This document shows, piece by piece, positions 54,819 through 63,967 of a stretch of 64,000 nt of DNA. The stretch is from Paenibacillus sp. SYP-B4298 (GTDB taxonomy: Bacteria > Bacillota > Bacilli > Paenibacillales > Paenibacillaceae), in NCBI RefSeq assembly GCF_027627475.1, contig NZ_CP115484.1, positions 5,793,501-5,857,500 on the forward strand, written 5' to 3'. The number at the start of each line of letters is the position of its first letter. The first letter of the stretch is position 1. The notes under the pieces are model-generated. The model was given only the letters and a program-made list of their open reading frames with translations. It was not told the DNA's origin and searched no databases. The position numbers and the translations under genes are program-made.

Positions 54819-56273
54819 ATGAAATTCAAAGGGCGTACAGTGCTTGTATTCATATTGCTGACCATGGCATCGTCCGTTCTCGTCACACTGGTGCTCGCTG
54901 ACCGCCTTGTGCTGGATGGCAGCAGAGGACTTGCTTCAGCGGTGCCATCTGTGAACGGGCAAGGCTTGACCAAGCAGGAGGAGGACAAGCTGAGCGCTGT
55001 GCTGTCCTTGATCGAGACGAAGTATTACAAGGATGTTGACAGGGGCAAGGTGGTTGACGGTGCAATCAATGGCATGATGGCCGCGCTCGACGATCCGTAT
55101 TCGGCGTATATGGAGAAGGAGACAGCAACGCATTTCACGGAGTCGATTGAAGGCTCCTTCTCCGGCATTGGAGCTGAGGTGACGATGGAGGGCGGCAATA
55201 TCGTCATCGTCTCTCCGATCAAGGATTCGCCTGCAGAGCGAGCAGGACTGATGCCTAAGGATGTTCTGCTGTCCGTAAATGGAGAGAGTCTGTCGGGGCT
55301 GCAGCTCAATGAAGCGGTAGCCAAAATCCGCGGTCCCAAGGGGACGAAGGCCAAGGTGCAGATTCGGCGGGCTGGCGTCGACCAGCCGATCTCGCTCGTG
55401 CTCGTGCGCGACGACATCGATGTGGAGACGGTCTACGCGAAGCTGTTGGAGGATGGTGTCGGCCTGATCGAGATCCGGCAATTCTCGATGAACACGGGTG
55501 AGCGTTTCTTGGAGGAGCTGGAGGGGCTGGAGAAGAAGGGGCTGAAGGGTCTCGTTATTGATGTGCGCAACAATCCGGGAGGCGTGCTGCCGATTGTGGT
55601 GTCCATTGCCCAGCCGTTCATAAAGAAAGGCGAGCCGATCGTCATGATCGAGGAGAAGGGCGGCGCGCGTGAGCAGACGCTGTCCAAGGGGAACGGGAGA
55701 AGCTATCCGATCGTCGTCTTGACGAATAAGGGCAGTGCGAGCGCATCTGAGGTGCTGGCCGGGGCGCTTCGTGAGCGTGCCGGAGCGGTCATCGTCGGCG
55801 AAACCTCCTACGGCAAAGGGACAGTGCAGGTGAGCTACAACAAGGTGCTGGGGGATGGAAGCCTGGTGAAGATGACCATTGCCAAATGGCTGACGCCAGA
55901 TGGCAACTGGGTGCATGAGAAGGGAATTACCCCGGATGTCGAGGTTCTCCCGCCAGATTATTATAGCGCGCCGCGATTATCCAAGCAGACGGTGCTGGAG
56001 CAGGATATGCTGAGCGAGGAAATTCGCAGCATGCAGCTCATGCTGGGCGGGCTGGGCTACCAGGTTGACCGCAAGGACGGCTATTTCAGCAAGCAGACAG
56101 CGGAAGCGGTGAAGGCTTTCCAGCGTGCCGAGGGTCTGTCCGTAACGGGTAAGTTAGATAAGGCGAGCGCGGAGAAATTGGAGCAGCAGCTTATTCTATT
56201 TGTGCGCAATGAGAAGAATGACGTACAGCTTATCAAGGCTATTGAAACGGTGAAGGAAAAAATTAGCAGGTAA
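54819..56273 (+). CDS. ctpB: C-terminal processing protease, CtpB-like (S41)
   Basis: The 484-residue exported serine protease has an N-terminal helix (~6-27), a PDZ domain (~100-180), an S41 peptidase core with catalytic Ser in the GSASASEVLAGAL motif and Lys in GETSYGKGTVQ, and a C-terminal peptidoglycan-binding_1 domain (~400-460, LGGLGYQVDRKDGYFSKQTAEAVKAFQ). In B. subtilis CtpB processes SpoIVFA during sporulation and lies between ftsX and minJ, as here. GGGTGGAGGTAG precedes ATG 54819. A canonical terminator follows. Confidence 0.93.
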   Translation: MKFKGRTVLVFILLTMASSVLVTLVLADRLVLDGSRGLASAVPSVNGQGLTKQEEDKLSAVLSLIETKYYKDVDRGKVVDGAINGMMAALDDPYSAYMEKETATHFTESIEGSFSGIGAEVTMEGGNIVIVSPIKDSPAERAGLMPKDVLLSVNGESLSGLQLNEAVAKIRGPKGTKAKVQIRRAGVDQPISLVLVRDDIDVETVYAKLLEDGVGLIEIRQFSMNTGERFLEELEGLEKKGLKGLVIDVRNNPGGVLPIVVSIAQPFIKKGEPIVMIEEKGGAREQTLSKGNGRSYPIVVLTNKGSASASEVLAGALRERAGAVIVGETSYGKGTVQVSYNKVLGDGSLVKMTIAKWLTPDGNWVHEKGITPDVEVLPPDYYSAPRLSKQTVLEQDMLSEEIRSMQLMLGGLGYQVDRKDGYFSKQTAEAVKAFQRAEGLSVTGKLDKASAEKLEQQLILFVRNEKNDVQLIKAIETVKEKISR

Positions 56274-56313
56274 CGATGGCAGCAGGATTACTGCTCTGGT
56301 GCGTCGAATGTGT

Positions 56314-56363
56314 AGAAGGTTGGTTGTCTGCTCCCAATGAGCAGATGTCCAGCCTTCTTTTTT
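56314..56363 (+). terminator. Terminator after ctpB
   Basis: A 20-bp near-perfect stem (56314-56333 with 56339-56358), 5-nt loop and a T6 tract form a canonical intrinsic terminator 40 bp after the ctpB stop. The rest of the gap up to 56617 shows no clear gene. Confidence 0.9.
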
Positions 56364-56617
56364 CGATATACCAGAAACTAAAAGCTGTATTTGCTTATAC
56401 GAATCTTAGATGTCGACACGTAACCGCTCGCTTCAGACCTCGTCCTAGGTTTATCGTTCTGGCGCATGGGGTATGGCATACATAGGGAGAGTAGTCGCCT
56501 GAACAGGCAGTTGAAGGTAGATGGGGTCACGTGGCGTGGGTGTGGTTCTGATGTTGGGCAGTCGCCATGCAGGCAAGTGAAGAGCGGTTGATATTGTTGA
56601 GAAATGGGAGTGAATCG

Positions 56618-57898
56618 ATGGAGCTGACGCTGGAAATATTGCGACAGGCAGGAGAAGCGGTGGTGAGCTTGCTGTTGCAGCCGTTCTACTACATAGCGGT
56701 GCTGTTGGTTGTGCTGCACTTTGTAAGGCAGACGCGTACAGAACGCAAGCTGTTCCATGTGCGTATGCGGCCATGGCCGCTGCTGCTGCTGAAGCTGCTG
56801 GTGATGGGTATGGCTGCAGGCATCGGTGTGTCGGCACTCTCCTTTGGCATTGGAGCAGCCATTCAGATCGAGACGGTCTATTGGCTATGGGGGGTTACAG
56901 CGATCCTTGTCTTGTTCCGCATCCGGTATCTGTGCTTTGCCTACAGTGCTGGCGTGCTGGGTGTTCTCCACTGGGCAGCAAGCTGGGTGAACGAGGATGT
57001 GCTGGGCGCGTGGGCAGCTCCATATGTGGCTTCCCTGCAACGGCTGGATATTCCAGGACTGCTGCTATTAATCGCTATGCTGCATCTTGCTGAAGCATGG
57101 TTCATGCGGTCGCAGGGAGAGAGGCTGGCTAGTCCGATCGTGATGAAGAGCAAGCGCGGCAAGCTGATCGGCGGTTATCAGCTACAGGGCTACTGGCCGA
57201 TTCCGCTGCTGCTGCTCGTCCCTGCGGGGGCAGCGGGCTTTGCACTGCCATGGGCGCCGCTGCTTGGAGGCGAGGGCCCAGGCGGGGGCTGGATGCTGCT
57301 CGGCTTGCCGATGATCGTCGGCTATAGCGAGCTGACCCGGTCACTGCTGCCCCGTCAGCGAGCCAGACAGACGGCCAAGACGCTGCTCTGGTACAGTCTG
57401 GCGCTCGGCGCTATCGCCGCGCTCGCTATATGGTGGCCACCGCTGACGCTGGTCGCGGCCATCGGCGCACTCTTGCTGCATGAGGCGATTGGCTGGATCA
57501 GTGCAGCAGGCGAAGCAAGACGGAGCCCGTTCTATGTGCATAACGGGCAGGGCTTATGTGTGCTTGCTGTCGTCCCGGGCTCGCCTGCCGCTGAGCTGGG
57601 CATTGTCCCTGGAGAGCTCGTTCATAAGGTTAATGGCCGTAAGACGCTGACACCAGAAGACTTCCACGAAGCACTCCATATCCATTCGGCGTTCTGCAAG
57701 CTGGAAATCATCAATTATGACGGTCATGTAAGATTCGAGCAGCGGGCGCGGTTCGATGGCGATCATCATCATCTGGGCATCGTGCTGGCGCCAGATGATA
57801 GCTCCGAGTATTACACGGCCGCCAAGCAGGGTACATTGCTGGAGCTGTTCGGACGCGGGCCGGCTGCGAGCAGCCGGCGGATGACGCCGCCCATGTAA
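56618..57898 (+). CDS. minJ: MinJ-like division-site membrane protein with PDZ domain
   Basis: The 426-residue protein has seven or eight transmembrane helices (~20-320) followed by a PDZ domain (~340-410; GLCVLAVVPGSPAAELGIVPGELVHKVNGR). This layout and its position after ctpB match MinJ, the topological adaptor that links DivIVA to MinD and FtsA at the cell poles. ATG 56618 follows GGGAG by 7 nt; the ATG at 56567 lacks a site. It has the terminator of ctpB upstream, so it needs its own promoter. The tail after the PDZ is variable. Confidence 0.87.
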   Translation: MELTLEILRQAGEAVVSLLLQPFYYIAVLLVVLHFVRQTRTERKLFHVRMRPWPLLLLKLLVMGMAAGIGVSALSFGIGAAIQIETVYWLWGVTAILVLFRIRYLCFAYSAGVLGVLHWAASWVNEDVLGAWAAPYVASLQRLDIPGLLLLIAMLHLAEAWFMRSQGERLASPIVMKSKRGKLIGGYQLQGYWPIPLLLLVPAGAAGFALPWAPLLGGEGPGGGWMLLGLPMIVGYSELTRSLLPRQRARQTAKTLLWYSLALGAIAALAIWWPPLTLVAAIGALLLHEAIGWISAAGEARRSPFYVHNGQGLCVLAVVPGSPAAELGIVPGELVHKVNGRKTLTPEDFHEALHIHSAFCKLEIINYDGHVRFEQRARFDGDHHHLGIVLAPDDSSEYYTAAKQGTLLELFGRGPAASSRRMTPPM

Positions 57899-57994
57899 GG
57901 CAGCAGGCTATGGAAGCTTGCGGTTGTCACCAGGGAGCAAGCTTGCTGGGCATGGAGCAGGTGGCGATATAGCTGAGGCATAGCTATGGCCTCA

Positions 57995-58055
57995 TACATA
58001 AGAGGGTATCCTCGCGGGCTGCGTATTGCAGTCATGCGGGATACCCTCTTATGTA
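57995..58055. terminator. Bidirectional terminator hairpin
   Basis: A perfect 17-bp stem (57995-58011 with 58039-58055) with an internal CTGC/GCAG mini-hairpin separates minJ and the convergent epimerase gene. Confidence 0.8.
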
Positions 58056-58072
58056 TTGTGTGCTGCAACAGG

Positions 58073-58939
58073 TCAAGCCTCGCGCCCTATCTCCAGCCAG
58101 GCCTCCAGCGTCGCGCCCGGTTCAATAAGCGGCAGCTCTTCCTTGCGGTTCAGCTCATGCGTCTTCGCCATCCAAGGCTCGACACAGATGAACGGCTTAC
58201 CCTCCACAGACCAGAGCACGACATACTGGAACACATCGCTGTAGGCCATACGGACACGGGTGGAGTCGTCCAGCGGGAAGGCGATTTCCCTCGACTTGGC
58301 ATCTAGCAGTGTGAGCGACTCGACCTTGCCGGCAAGGTCGATAGCTCCTTCGATTGGCTTGGTCTCCATGTCGTTGTAGTCGAGGTAGGAGGTGGCATCT
58401 GTCTCGTAGCGAACGGCCTTGCCCGTGGTGGCAAAGTAGGGATGGAAGCCGGCATAGACGGGCATCGCGCTGTTCGAGTGATTGCGGTATTGCTGCTCCA
58501 GCCGCAGCTTGCCATCCTTCAGAATATACGTAAACTCCAGTTCGAACTCGAATGGGTAAGAGGCTAATGTCTGGGCATCGCTGCGCAGAATCAAGGTCAG
58601 GCTGGCTTGTCCGTCGGTGCTGCTGCCTGCAACCTCCCATGGCTTAATTCGGGCGACGCCGTGGTTTTTCATCGGATAGATGACGCCGTTCCATTCATAT
58701 TGCGCATCAGTCAACTGGCCGCAGATCGGGAACAGAATCGGGTTGCCCCCACGAATGTTAGCCTCGCGGTCAAGGAAGGTGGCTTCATCCAGATAGAACA
58801 GCTCCTTGCCGTGCAGTACAAGGCTGATAGCAATCCCCCCGCGCTCAGGACAGATGCGCACCGAGGATGAGGTGCTGCTCTCCGATAATTCGTATATCGT
58901 GAAGCCGTTCTCCAGCTTCGTTATGCTGTAGTTGGACAT
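58073..58939 (-). CDS. Aldose 1-epimerase family protein
   Basis: The 288-residue beta-sandwich protein of the galactose-mutarotase superfamily (LacX-like) interconverts alpha and beta anomers of an aldose or sugar phosphate. Visible segments are GGIAISLVLHGKELFYLD, RGGNPILFPICGQL, KNHGVARIKPWEV, GFHPYF (catalytic-type His) and FICVEPWMA (Glu). ATG 58939 is 11 nt after AAGGAGG; ATG 58948 is only 2 nt from it, so I prefer 58939, but the two cannot be separated firmly. It stands alone between minJ and the PadR operon. Confidence 0.88.
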   Translation of the reverse strand: MSNYSITKLENGFTIYELSESSTSSSVRICPERGGIAISLVLHGKELFYLDEATFLDREANIRGGNPILFPICGQLTDAQYEWNGVIYPMKNHGVARIKPWEVAGSSTDGQASLTLILRSDAQTLASYPFEFELEFTYILKDGKLRLEQQYRNHSNSAMPVYAGFHPYFATTGKAVRYETDATSYLDYNDMETKPIEGAIDLAGKVESLTLLDAKSREIAFPLDDSTRVRMAYSDVFQYVVLWSVEGKPFICVEPWMAKTHELNRKEELPLIEPGATLEAWLEIGREA

Positions 58940-59032
58940 GGTGTTCATTGCCTCCTTAGGGTTCACTTGCCTAATTGCAAGCATACCACAGAAGCGGAGA
59001 TATTTCGATTCGAGTCCGATCTGTCAGGTATA

Positions 59033-59061
59033 TTGCAATGTTGAATAGTAAGTGCTATAGT
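59033..59061 (+). promoter_or_regulatory. Promoter of the padR operon
   Basis: TTGCAA (59033-59038) and TATAGT (59056-59061) at 17 bp, about 98 bp before the padR start. A 17-bp motif (caatgttgaatagtaag, 59036-59052) overlaps the spacer and recurs with 2 changes at 59115-59131, a candidate PadR operator pair. Confidence 0.6.
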
Positions 59062-59158
59062 ATAGTGGATTGCAAAAGGTACAGTATGAGGCATCCGCGC
59101 AGCTAGATATGAAGCAATATTGAATAGTGAGCATTGAAGAATAGGGAGCGTAGGCCGA

Positions 59159-59479
59159 ATGAATGTTCAATTTAAAAAAGGCGTTCTGGAAATATGCGTA
59201 CTGGTGCTTGCCTCCCGTGAGGATCGGTATGGCTACGAGCTTGCTGTGAAAATATCCGAGAAATTCGAGGTGGCGGTGGGGAGTGTCTATCCGCTGCTAA
59301 GTCGGCTGACACAAGAGGGATATTTCACAACCTATCTCAAAGAGTCCAGCGAAGGGCCGCCCCGCAAGTACTATCGGCTTAGTGATTCGGGGTGGGACTA
59401 TATGCGCCAATTAATCGACGAATGGAACGTATTTACTGGAGCAGTAAATGAAATTATTGAGGAAGGGCTGCGTCCATAA
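59159..59479 (+). CDS. PadR-family transcriptional regulator
   Basis: The 106-residue repressor has the winged-helix PadR domain (FKKGVLEICVLVLASREDRYGYELAVKISEKFEVAVGSVYPLLSRLTQEGYFTTYLKESSEGPPRKYYRLSDSG) and a short helix for dimerisation. AGGGAGCG precedes ATG 59159. Its stop overlaps the start of the DUF1700 gene (TAATG). Such PadR-DUF1700-DUF4097 sets are common in Firmicutes and often respond to envelope stress; PadR probably represses its own operon. Confidence 0.94.
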   Translation: MNVQFKKGVLEICVLVLASREDRYGYELAVKISEKFEVAVGSVYPLLSRLTQEGYFTTYLKESSEGPPRKYYRLSDSGWDYMRQLIDEWNVFTGAVNEIIEEGLRP

Positions 59480-60027
59480 TGACGAAAGAGCAATATTTAA
59501 ACCATCTATATCATCTGTTGCACCCGATGTCGTCAGAGCAGCGGCGAGAGCTGTTGTCCGATTATGAATTGCATTTTGAGATGGCTAGCGCCAATGGACA
59601 GACGGAGGAGCAAGCGATCCAGGAGCTGGGGGACCCGCAGTTGATAGCCAGAGAGCTTATGCTTCAATATCGGGTCAATCAGGCAGAGGAGAAGCAATCA
59701 CCGGTGCGAGTATCGCGTGCAGTATTCGCCGCAGTCAGCCTGGGCTTCTTCAATCTCGTCTTTGTGCTTGGTCCGTACCTCGGTCTGTTCGCCGCGATCA
59801 TAGGCTTATGGGCGGCGGTGGTCGCATTATGGCTCGCGCCGCTGGCGTTGGCTGTCGAGTGGATCATCAACGAAGGATTAGCTGACTTGCCTGCCGTGTC
59901 GGGTATGGCGCTGCTGGCGGGACTTGCATTGCTGGCTACCACCGGGATGCGCAAGCTGACCAAGGGGTTTATGGCGATGACGGTTCGCTACTTGAAGTGG
60001 AACAGCAGGATGATAAAGGAGAAATAA
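59479..60027 (+). CDS. DUF1700 membrane protein
   Basis: The 182-residue protein has the DUF1700 N-terminal signature (TKEQYLNHLYHLLHPMSSEQRRELLSDYELHFEMASANGQTEEQAIQELGDPQLIARELM), followed by three or four transmembrane helices (~75-165) and a basic tail. DUF1700 proteins are partners of DUF4097 adhesin-like proteins and are encoded between a PadR regulator and such a protein, as here. The helical N-terminal domain may bind PadR or act as a membrane sensor. The molecular function is unknown. Confidence 0.9.
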   Translation: MTKEQYLNHLYHLLHPMSSEQRRELLSDYELHFEMASANGQTEEQAIQELGDPQLIARELMLQYRVNQAEEKQSPVRVSRAVFAAVSLGFFNLVFVLGPYLGLFAAIIGLWAAVVALWLAPLALAVEWIINEGLADLPAVSGMALLAGLALLATTGMRKLTKGFMAMTVRYLKWNSRMIKEK

Positions 60028-60030
60028 TAC

Positions 60031-60924
60031 ATGAGAAAATCTATTTATGTAGGCTTGTGTCTTGTTGTACTGGGTGTAGTTGGCCTGCTCGTTGCTTATC
60101 AGCAGGGAACGCTTGATGGCGCGCTGGGCACGGTTCCGTTCGAGCAGCAGCAATCGGTTCCTCTGGAGGGGATCAAGAAGGTTAAAATCAATCTGGGCAG
60201 CTCGGATGTTGTCCTTGTGGAGGGGGCGGGCGAGCAGGCAGAGGTCATCGCCTCCGGCCAAGTAAGCGAGCGGCTGCTGAAGGATACGAGGCTGGTCGTG
60301 AAGCCATCCGGGGACGAGCTGCGAATTGAGCTGGAGCAGCCCAAATTTACGATTGGCTTTAATTTCACCTCTATCAACCTGAGGATTGCTCTTCCCGCCC
60401 GAGAATGGGAGCGCTTCGAGTTGTCAACAGGCAGCGGCGCGGTCGAGGCGGATCGCTTGCAGGCCAAGGAGCTGAAGCTGGAGAGCGGCTCGGGGCGACT
60501 CGAGCTGGATCAAGTCGAGGCGCAGAGGCTTCAATTCCATCTGGGCAGCGGCAAAGCAGTGGTGACAGCCAATGCGAAGCAGGTCGAGGGCGAGACCGGT
60601 TCTGGCAGTATCGTGCTCAATGGCCAGGCATTCGAGGAGCTGAAGCTGGAGACTGGCTCCGGGAGCATCACGGTGACGGCAGAGGAACTACGCGGCAGCT
60701 CACGCCTGGAGACGGGCAGTGGAGATATTACTGTACTGCTGACACAGCAGCCTGAGTCGTTACGGGTAAAGCTTTATGCAGGCAGCAACAATCTGAAGCT
60801 GGGCTTCGGCGGCTATACCTATATGGAGGAGACGGATGGGGAATTGTCGGCAACCTACGGTAACGGCGAAGCGGAGCTCGTGGCCAAGACCGGCTCGGGG
60901 GGCATTAGTCTGAGCCCGAGATAA
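60031..60924 (+). CDS. DUF4097 beta-helix exported protein
   Basis: The 297-residue protein has an N-terminal transmembrane helix or uncleaved signal (~6-24), then a DUF4097-type right-handed beta-helix (~45-295) made of repeated short strands with Gly-Ser-Gly turns (STGSGAVEADRL, ESGSGRLELDQV, ETGSGSIVLNGQ, ETGSGSITVTAE, ETGSGDITVLL). AAAGGAG precedes ATG 60031, 3 bp after DUF1700. It ends the three-gene operon. DUF4097 proteins are extracytoplasmic and may bind wall or membrane components. No enzyme site is visible. Confidence 0.9.
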   Translation: MRKSIYVGLCLVVLGVVGLLVAYQQGTLDGALGTVPFEQQQSVPLEGIKKVKINLGSSDVVLVEGAGEQAEVIASGQVSERLLKDTRLVVKPSGDELRIELEQPKFTIGFNFTSINLRIALPAREWERFELSTGSGAVEADRLQAKELKLESGSGRLELDQVEAQRLQFHLGSGKAVVTANAKQVEGETGSGSIVLNGQAFEELKLETGSGSITVTAEELRGSSRLETGSGDITVLLTQQPESLRVKLYAGSNNLKLGFGGYTYMEETDGELSATYGNGEAELVAKTGSGGISLSPR

Positions 60925-61070
60925 GATGGCCGCTGGCTAGACGGGCTGCCTCATCCGATGCGGATGGGGCAGTTTGTTGCCAGCGTTGAACGGATTACCT
61001 GGGGCCGTCTGTAGCGGATAGGGGTCGGCGTTCAAGGGACGAAGCGTATGATGACACGGATTCCTCACGA

Positions 61071-61289
61071 TCAGGAAACCTCAAGGTACAGCTTTGTTCC
61101 GTCAGAATAGCTGAGGATAGCAACGTCGCGAACGAGTTCGACGAAACGTATTCTTTTCCACTTCTTATAGAAATCTAGCTGCATCGATAATTCGCCCAGC
61201 TTCGCGCTAAGCGGCTCCAGATAGTGCTGCTGCCCGGCAGACAGATAGACTGGGATGGATTTGTTTTTTAATGTAATCACTGTGACCAT
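61071..61289 (-). CDS. Small conserved protein next to manganese catalase
   Basis: The 72-residue cytosolic protein has no recognised domain. It reads as beta-strands (VTVITLKNKSIPVYLS) around a basic helix (LDFYKKWKRIRFVELVRDV) and ends with ILSYSDGTKLYLEVS. ATG 61289 is 7 nt after GGAGGGG; the GTG at 61292 is closer to that site. It begins 23 bp after the catalase stop, so the two are probably co-transcribed. Its role might relate to the catalase, but this is inference from position. Confidence 0.65.
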   Translation of the reverse strand: MVTVITLKNKSIPVYLSAGQQHYLEPLSAKLGELSMQLDFYKKWKRIRFVELVRDVAILSYSDGTKLYLEVS

Positions 61290-61311
61290 CACGCTTCCCC
61301 TCCATGCTTAA

Positions 61312-62217
61312 CTAATCATTCTTCATCCCCGCTCCTTGTCGCAGCCGCTTAACAATCTCAATATAATCCTCGGCAGATATGCCAGGGGCGAATTCCTCAG
61401 GCAGCTCCTTCAGGTCAGGAACGGCCCCGCCCTCAGGCACTCCAATAATGACCTCCAGCGGCTGGCCGGTTTGCGGATTTGTTCCCTTCCAGATCTGGTC
61501 GATGTCACGATAATCCTCATAGCTGAACGTATACAGCTTGTTGCCGAGTCCCATATTTTCGTATTTTCGAGCTTCCTCGAACGATTGGTTGCTTAGATTC
61601 GGAATGGGAATCAGCTTGGTCATATCAACCCCTGTGGCAATTTCGAGCGCCTTGGCATAAGCGAGCACATGAACGCCGCCCCTGACAAGCAAGTAGCCGA
61701 TCGTAGCCCGCGCGACCGGGTGGTTCGTCATTTCATATACGCGCATCTTGTGCGTGCGGGCGCCGCATTCGAGGAAGAAGTTATGCAGCAGGTCAAGGAT
61801 GAGATTGCCGCTATTGAATACATAGTCGCCCCGCCAGGGCTGACCCATCGAGTCTCCGGCAAGCGAGGTCTGCGCGGTCTGGATGAAAAAGTAGGAGTTG
61901 CGCTTGTCGAGCCCCTCATGCAGCGGGGTGGAGTCTGGCTTTCCAGGGCGGGTGGTTCCGGTCAGGATCAGATTGATCGTTGTGCCTACCAGCTCGACAT
62001 GGCCGACCTCCTCGGCAGTAATGCTGGCCACGAGATCATAGAAGGGGCGAAGCTTGCTCTTGCCGCGGAAATTGAACGATTGGTAGAGATAATTGTTCAG
62101 GGTGGACATCTCGCCGAATCGCCCGCCCATCAACTCCTGGGTAGCCGCAGCGGCATTGGCATCGGGGTAGGTGGTGCCGGGCAGATCAATCGCAAGCTTG
62201 TTAATGCGGGTAAACAA
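61312..62217 (-). CDS. Manganese-containing catalase
   Basis: The 301-residue di-manganese catalase breaks down hydrogen peroxide; in spore formers such proteins occur in the cytosol or spore coat (CotJC-like). The ferritin-like four-helix bundle shows ligands in GEMSTLNNYLYQSF (Glu), ASITAEEVGHVELV (Glu and His) and FLECGARTHKMRVYEMTNHPVARATIGYLLVRGGVHVLAYAKAL (Glu and His). Full length suggests a true Mn catalase rather than CotJC (about 190 aa). The start is TTG 62217, 4 nt after TGAGGTGATC. No cotJ genes are adjacent. Confidence 0.92.
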   Translation of the reverse strand: MFTRINKLAIDLPGTTYPDANAAAATQELMGGRFGEMSTLNNYLYQSFNFRGKSKLRPFYDLVASITAEEVGHVELVGTTINLILTGTTRPGKPDSTPLHEGLDKRNSYFFIQTAQTSLAGDSMGQPWRGDYVFNSGNLILDLLHNFFLECGARTHKMRVYEMTNHPVARATIGYLLVRGGVHVLAYAKALEIATGVDMTKLIPIPNLSNQSFEEARKYENMGLGNKLYTFSYEDYRDIDQIWKGTNPQTGQPLEVIIGVPEGGAVPDLKELPEEFAPGISAEDYIEIVKRLRQGAGMKND

Positions 62218-62584
62218 CGAAGATCACCTCATTTCAATCAGAATAGCCGCTCGGAAGACGGCTTCCAGTTGCTTTTTGTTCTACCCCAACATATGAGAAA
62301 TCCGACCAACCTAGACCAGTCAAAGCCGCGGTGTTGTCCTTGAGAGGACACGTATAATGCGCTGATTAAGCAGGGAACAGTGTCGTCAAGAGTTGTTTTT
62401 ATGCGCCCATAGTCTCAATTTTGCTGATTGCTGGAATGGGCTGGATAGGTTGGTGTACAATATAGGCAGCGAAGGCTGAACTATTCGCAGGTCAGAGTGT
62501 GAGGCGCTCTGCTGGCGGGATGCGGCTCGTTTTCGTGGTGCGCCATCCACGCAATGAAAATTACTGAGCTAAAAGGAGCCGCTA

Positions 62585-63952
62585 ATGGCTAAAATAAAAA
62601 TAAAGTTTTGCTGTACCGAATGCGGCACGGAGGCTCCCAAGTGGTTAGGCAAATGCCCCGGATGCGGCGCATGGAATACGATGGTGGAGGAGAAGGAGAC
62701 AGAGGTTCGCACGCAGGGCATGAAATCTTCGATTGTCGGCACGAAAGAAAAGCCGCAGTCCATCATAAATATAGAAGGCAGCCAGGAGCCTCGAATCGAG
62801 ACCCGGCTCGGGGAGCTGAACCGGGTATTGGGCGGCGGCGTAGTGCCTGGCTCGCTCATTCTGGTTGGAGGCGATCCGGGTATCGGCAAGTCGACGCTGC
62901 TCTTGCAGACCTCTCACGCCCTAGCCTCAAAGGGGCTGACGGTGCTGTATGTATCGGGGGAGGAGTCCGTGCGGCAGACGCGATTGCGGGCGGACCGCCT
63001 CGGGGCGTTGTCTGCATCGCTCTATGTACTCTGTGAGACGAATCTGGAGCTGATCGACGAGGCGATCGAGTCCGTATCGCCCGATCTGCTCGTGATTGAC
63101 TCGATTCAGACGGTATATGAGCCTTCTGTCCAGTCGGCGCCCGGCAGTGTGGCGCAGGTGCGGGAATGCACGGCGCATTTCATGCGGATCGCCAAGGTGC
63201 GGGGCATCGCGACGGTGCTGGTCGGACATGTCACCAAGGAAGGGGCGATCGCAGGCCCGCGGCTGCTGGAGCATATGGTGGACTGCGTGCTGTACTTCGA
63301 AGGCGAGCGCCATCATTCGTATCGGCTGCTGCGTGCGGTGAAGAACCGCTTCGGCTCGACGAATGAAATCGGCATCTTCGAGATGCAAGAGAGCGGGCTG
63401 CGTGAGGTGACGAATCCGTCGGAGCTGTTCCTGTCGGAGCGTCCGCTGGGGGTGTCCGGCTCGACGGTCGTTGCGAGCATGGAGGGAACGCGTCCGGTGC
63501 TGGTCGAGCTGCAGGCGCTGGTGGCCACGACGAACTTCCCTTCGCCGCGGCGGATGAGCACGGGCATCGACCATCACCGGATGGCGCTCATTATTGCGGT
63601 GCTGGAGAAACGGATGGGGATGTTCCTTCAGAATCAGGATGCTTATCTTAATGTAGCCGGAGGCGTCAAGCTTGATGAGCCGGCAGTGGATCTTGCGGCT
63701 GCGGTCAGTCTGGCCTCCAGCTTCCGCGACGTTCCAACCAAGCCATATGATGTCATCTTCGGCGAGGTGGGGTTGACGGGAGAGGTGAGAGCAGTCAGCC
63801 GCGCCGAGCAGCGTGTCAAGGAGGCCGAGAAGCTTGGCTTCAAGCGTATCATTATGCCCGAGAAGAGCTTGAAGGGCTGGAAGCCGCCATCTGGCATTGA
63901 AATTATTGGTGTAAGTACGGTATCCGAAGCGCTCGCAGCGGCGCTCAGCTAG
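62585..63952 (+). CDS. radA: DNA repair protein RadA
   Basis: The 455-residue ATPase helps RecA-mediated recombination by branch migration. An N-terminal C4 zinc finger ([24 protein letters not shown]), Walker [15 protein letters not shown], Walker [10 protein letters not shown], the RadA-specific [14 protein letters not shown] motif and a C-terminal Lon-protease-like domain without the catalytic Ser are present. AAAAGGAGCC precedes ATG 62585. In bacilli radA lies between clpC and disA; the next start codon here is 16 bp downstream, fitting disA. No clpC is within the window; a manganese catalase takes that side. Confidence 0.96.
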   Translation: MAKIKIKFCCTECGTEAPKWLGKCPGCGAWNTMVEEKETEVRTQGMKSSIVGTKEKPQSIINIEGSQEPRIETRLGELNRVLGGGVVPGSLILVGGDPGIGKSTLLLQTSHALASKGLTVLYVSGEESVRQTRLRADRLGALSASLYVLCETNLELIDEAIESVSPDLLVIDSIQTVYEPSVQSAPGSVAQVRECTAHFMRIAKVRGIATVLVGHVTKEGAIAGPRLLEHMVDCVLYFEGERHHSYRLLRAVKNRFGSTNEIGIFEMQESGLREVTNPSELFLSERPLGVSGSTVVASMEGTRPVLVELQALVATTNFPSPRRMSTGIDHHRMALIIAVLEKRMGMFLQNQDAYLNVAGGVKLDEPAVDLAAAVSLASSFRDVPTKPYDVIFGEVGLTGEVRAVSRAEQRVKEAEKLGFKRIIMPEKSLKGWKPPSGIEIIGVSTVSEALAAALS

Positions 63953-63967
63953 AGAGGGGGGCCAAAC

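Noticed and set aside
54936-55916. 326-codon minus-strand open frame
   Set aside because: It lies entirely opposite ctpB and is rich in His, Arg and Leu without a domain.
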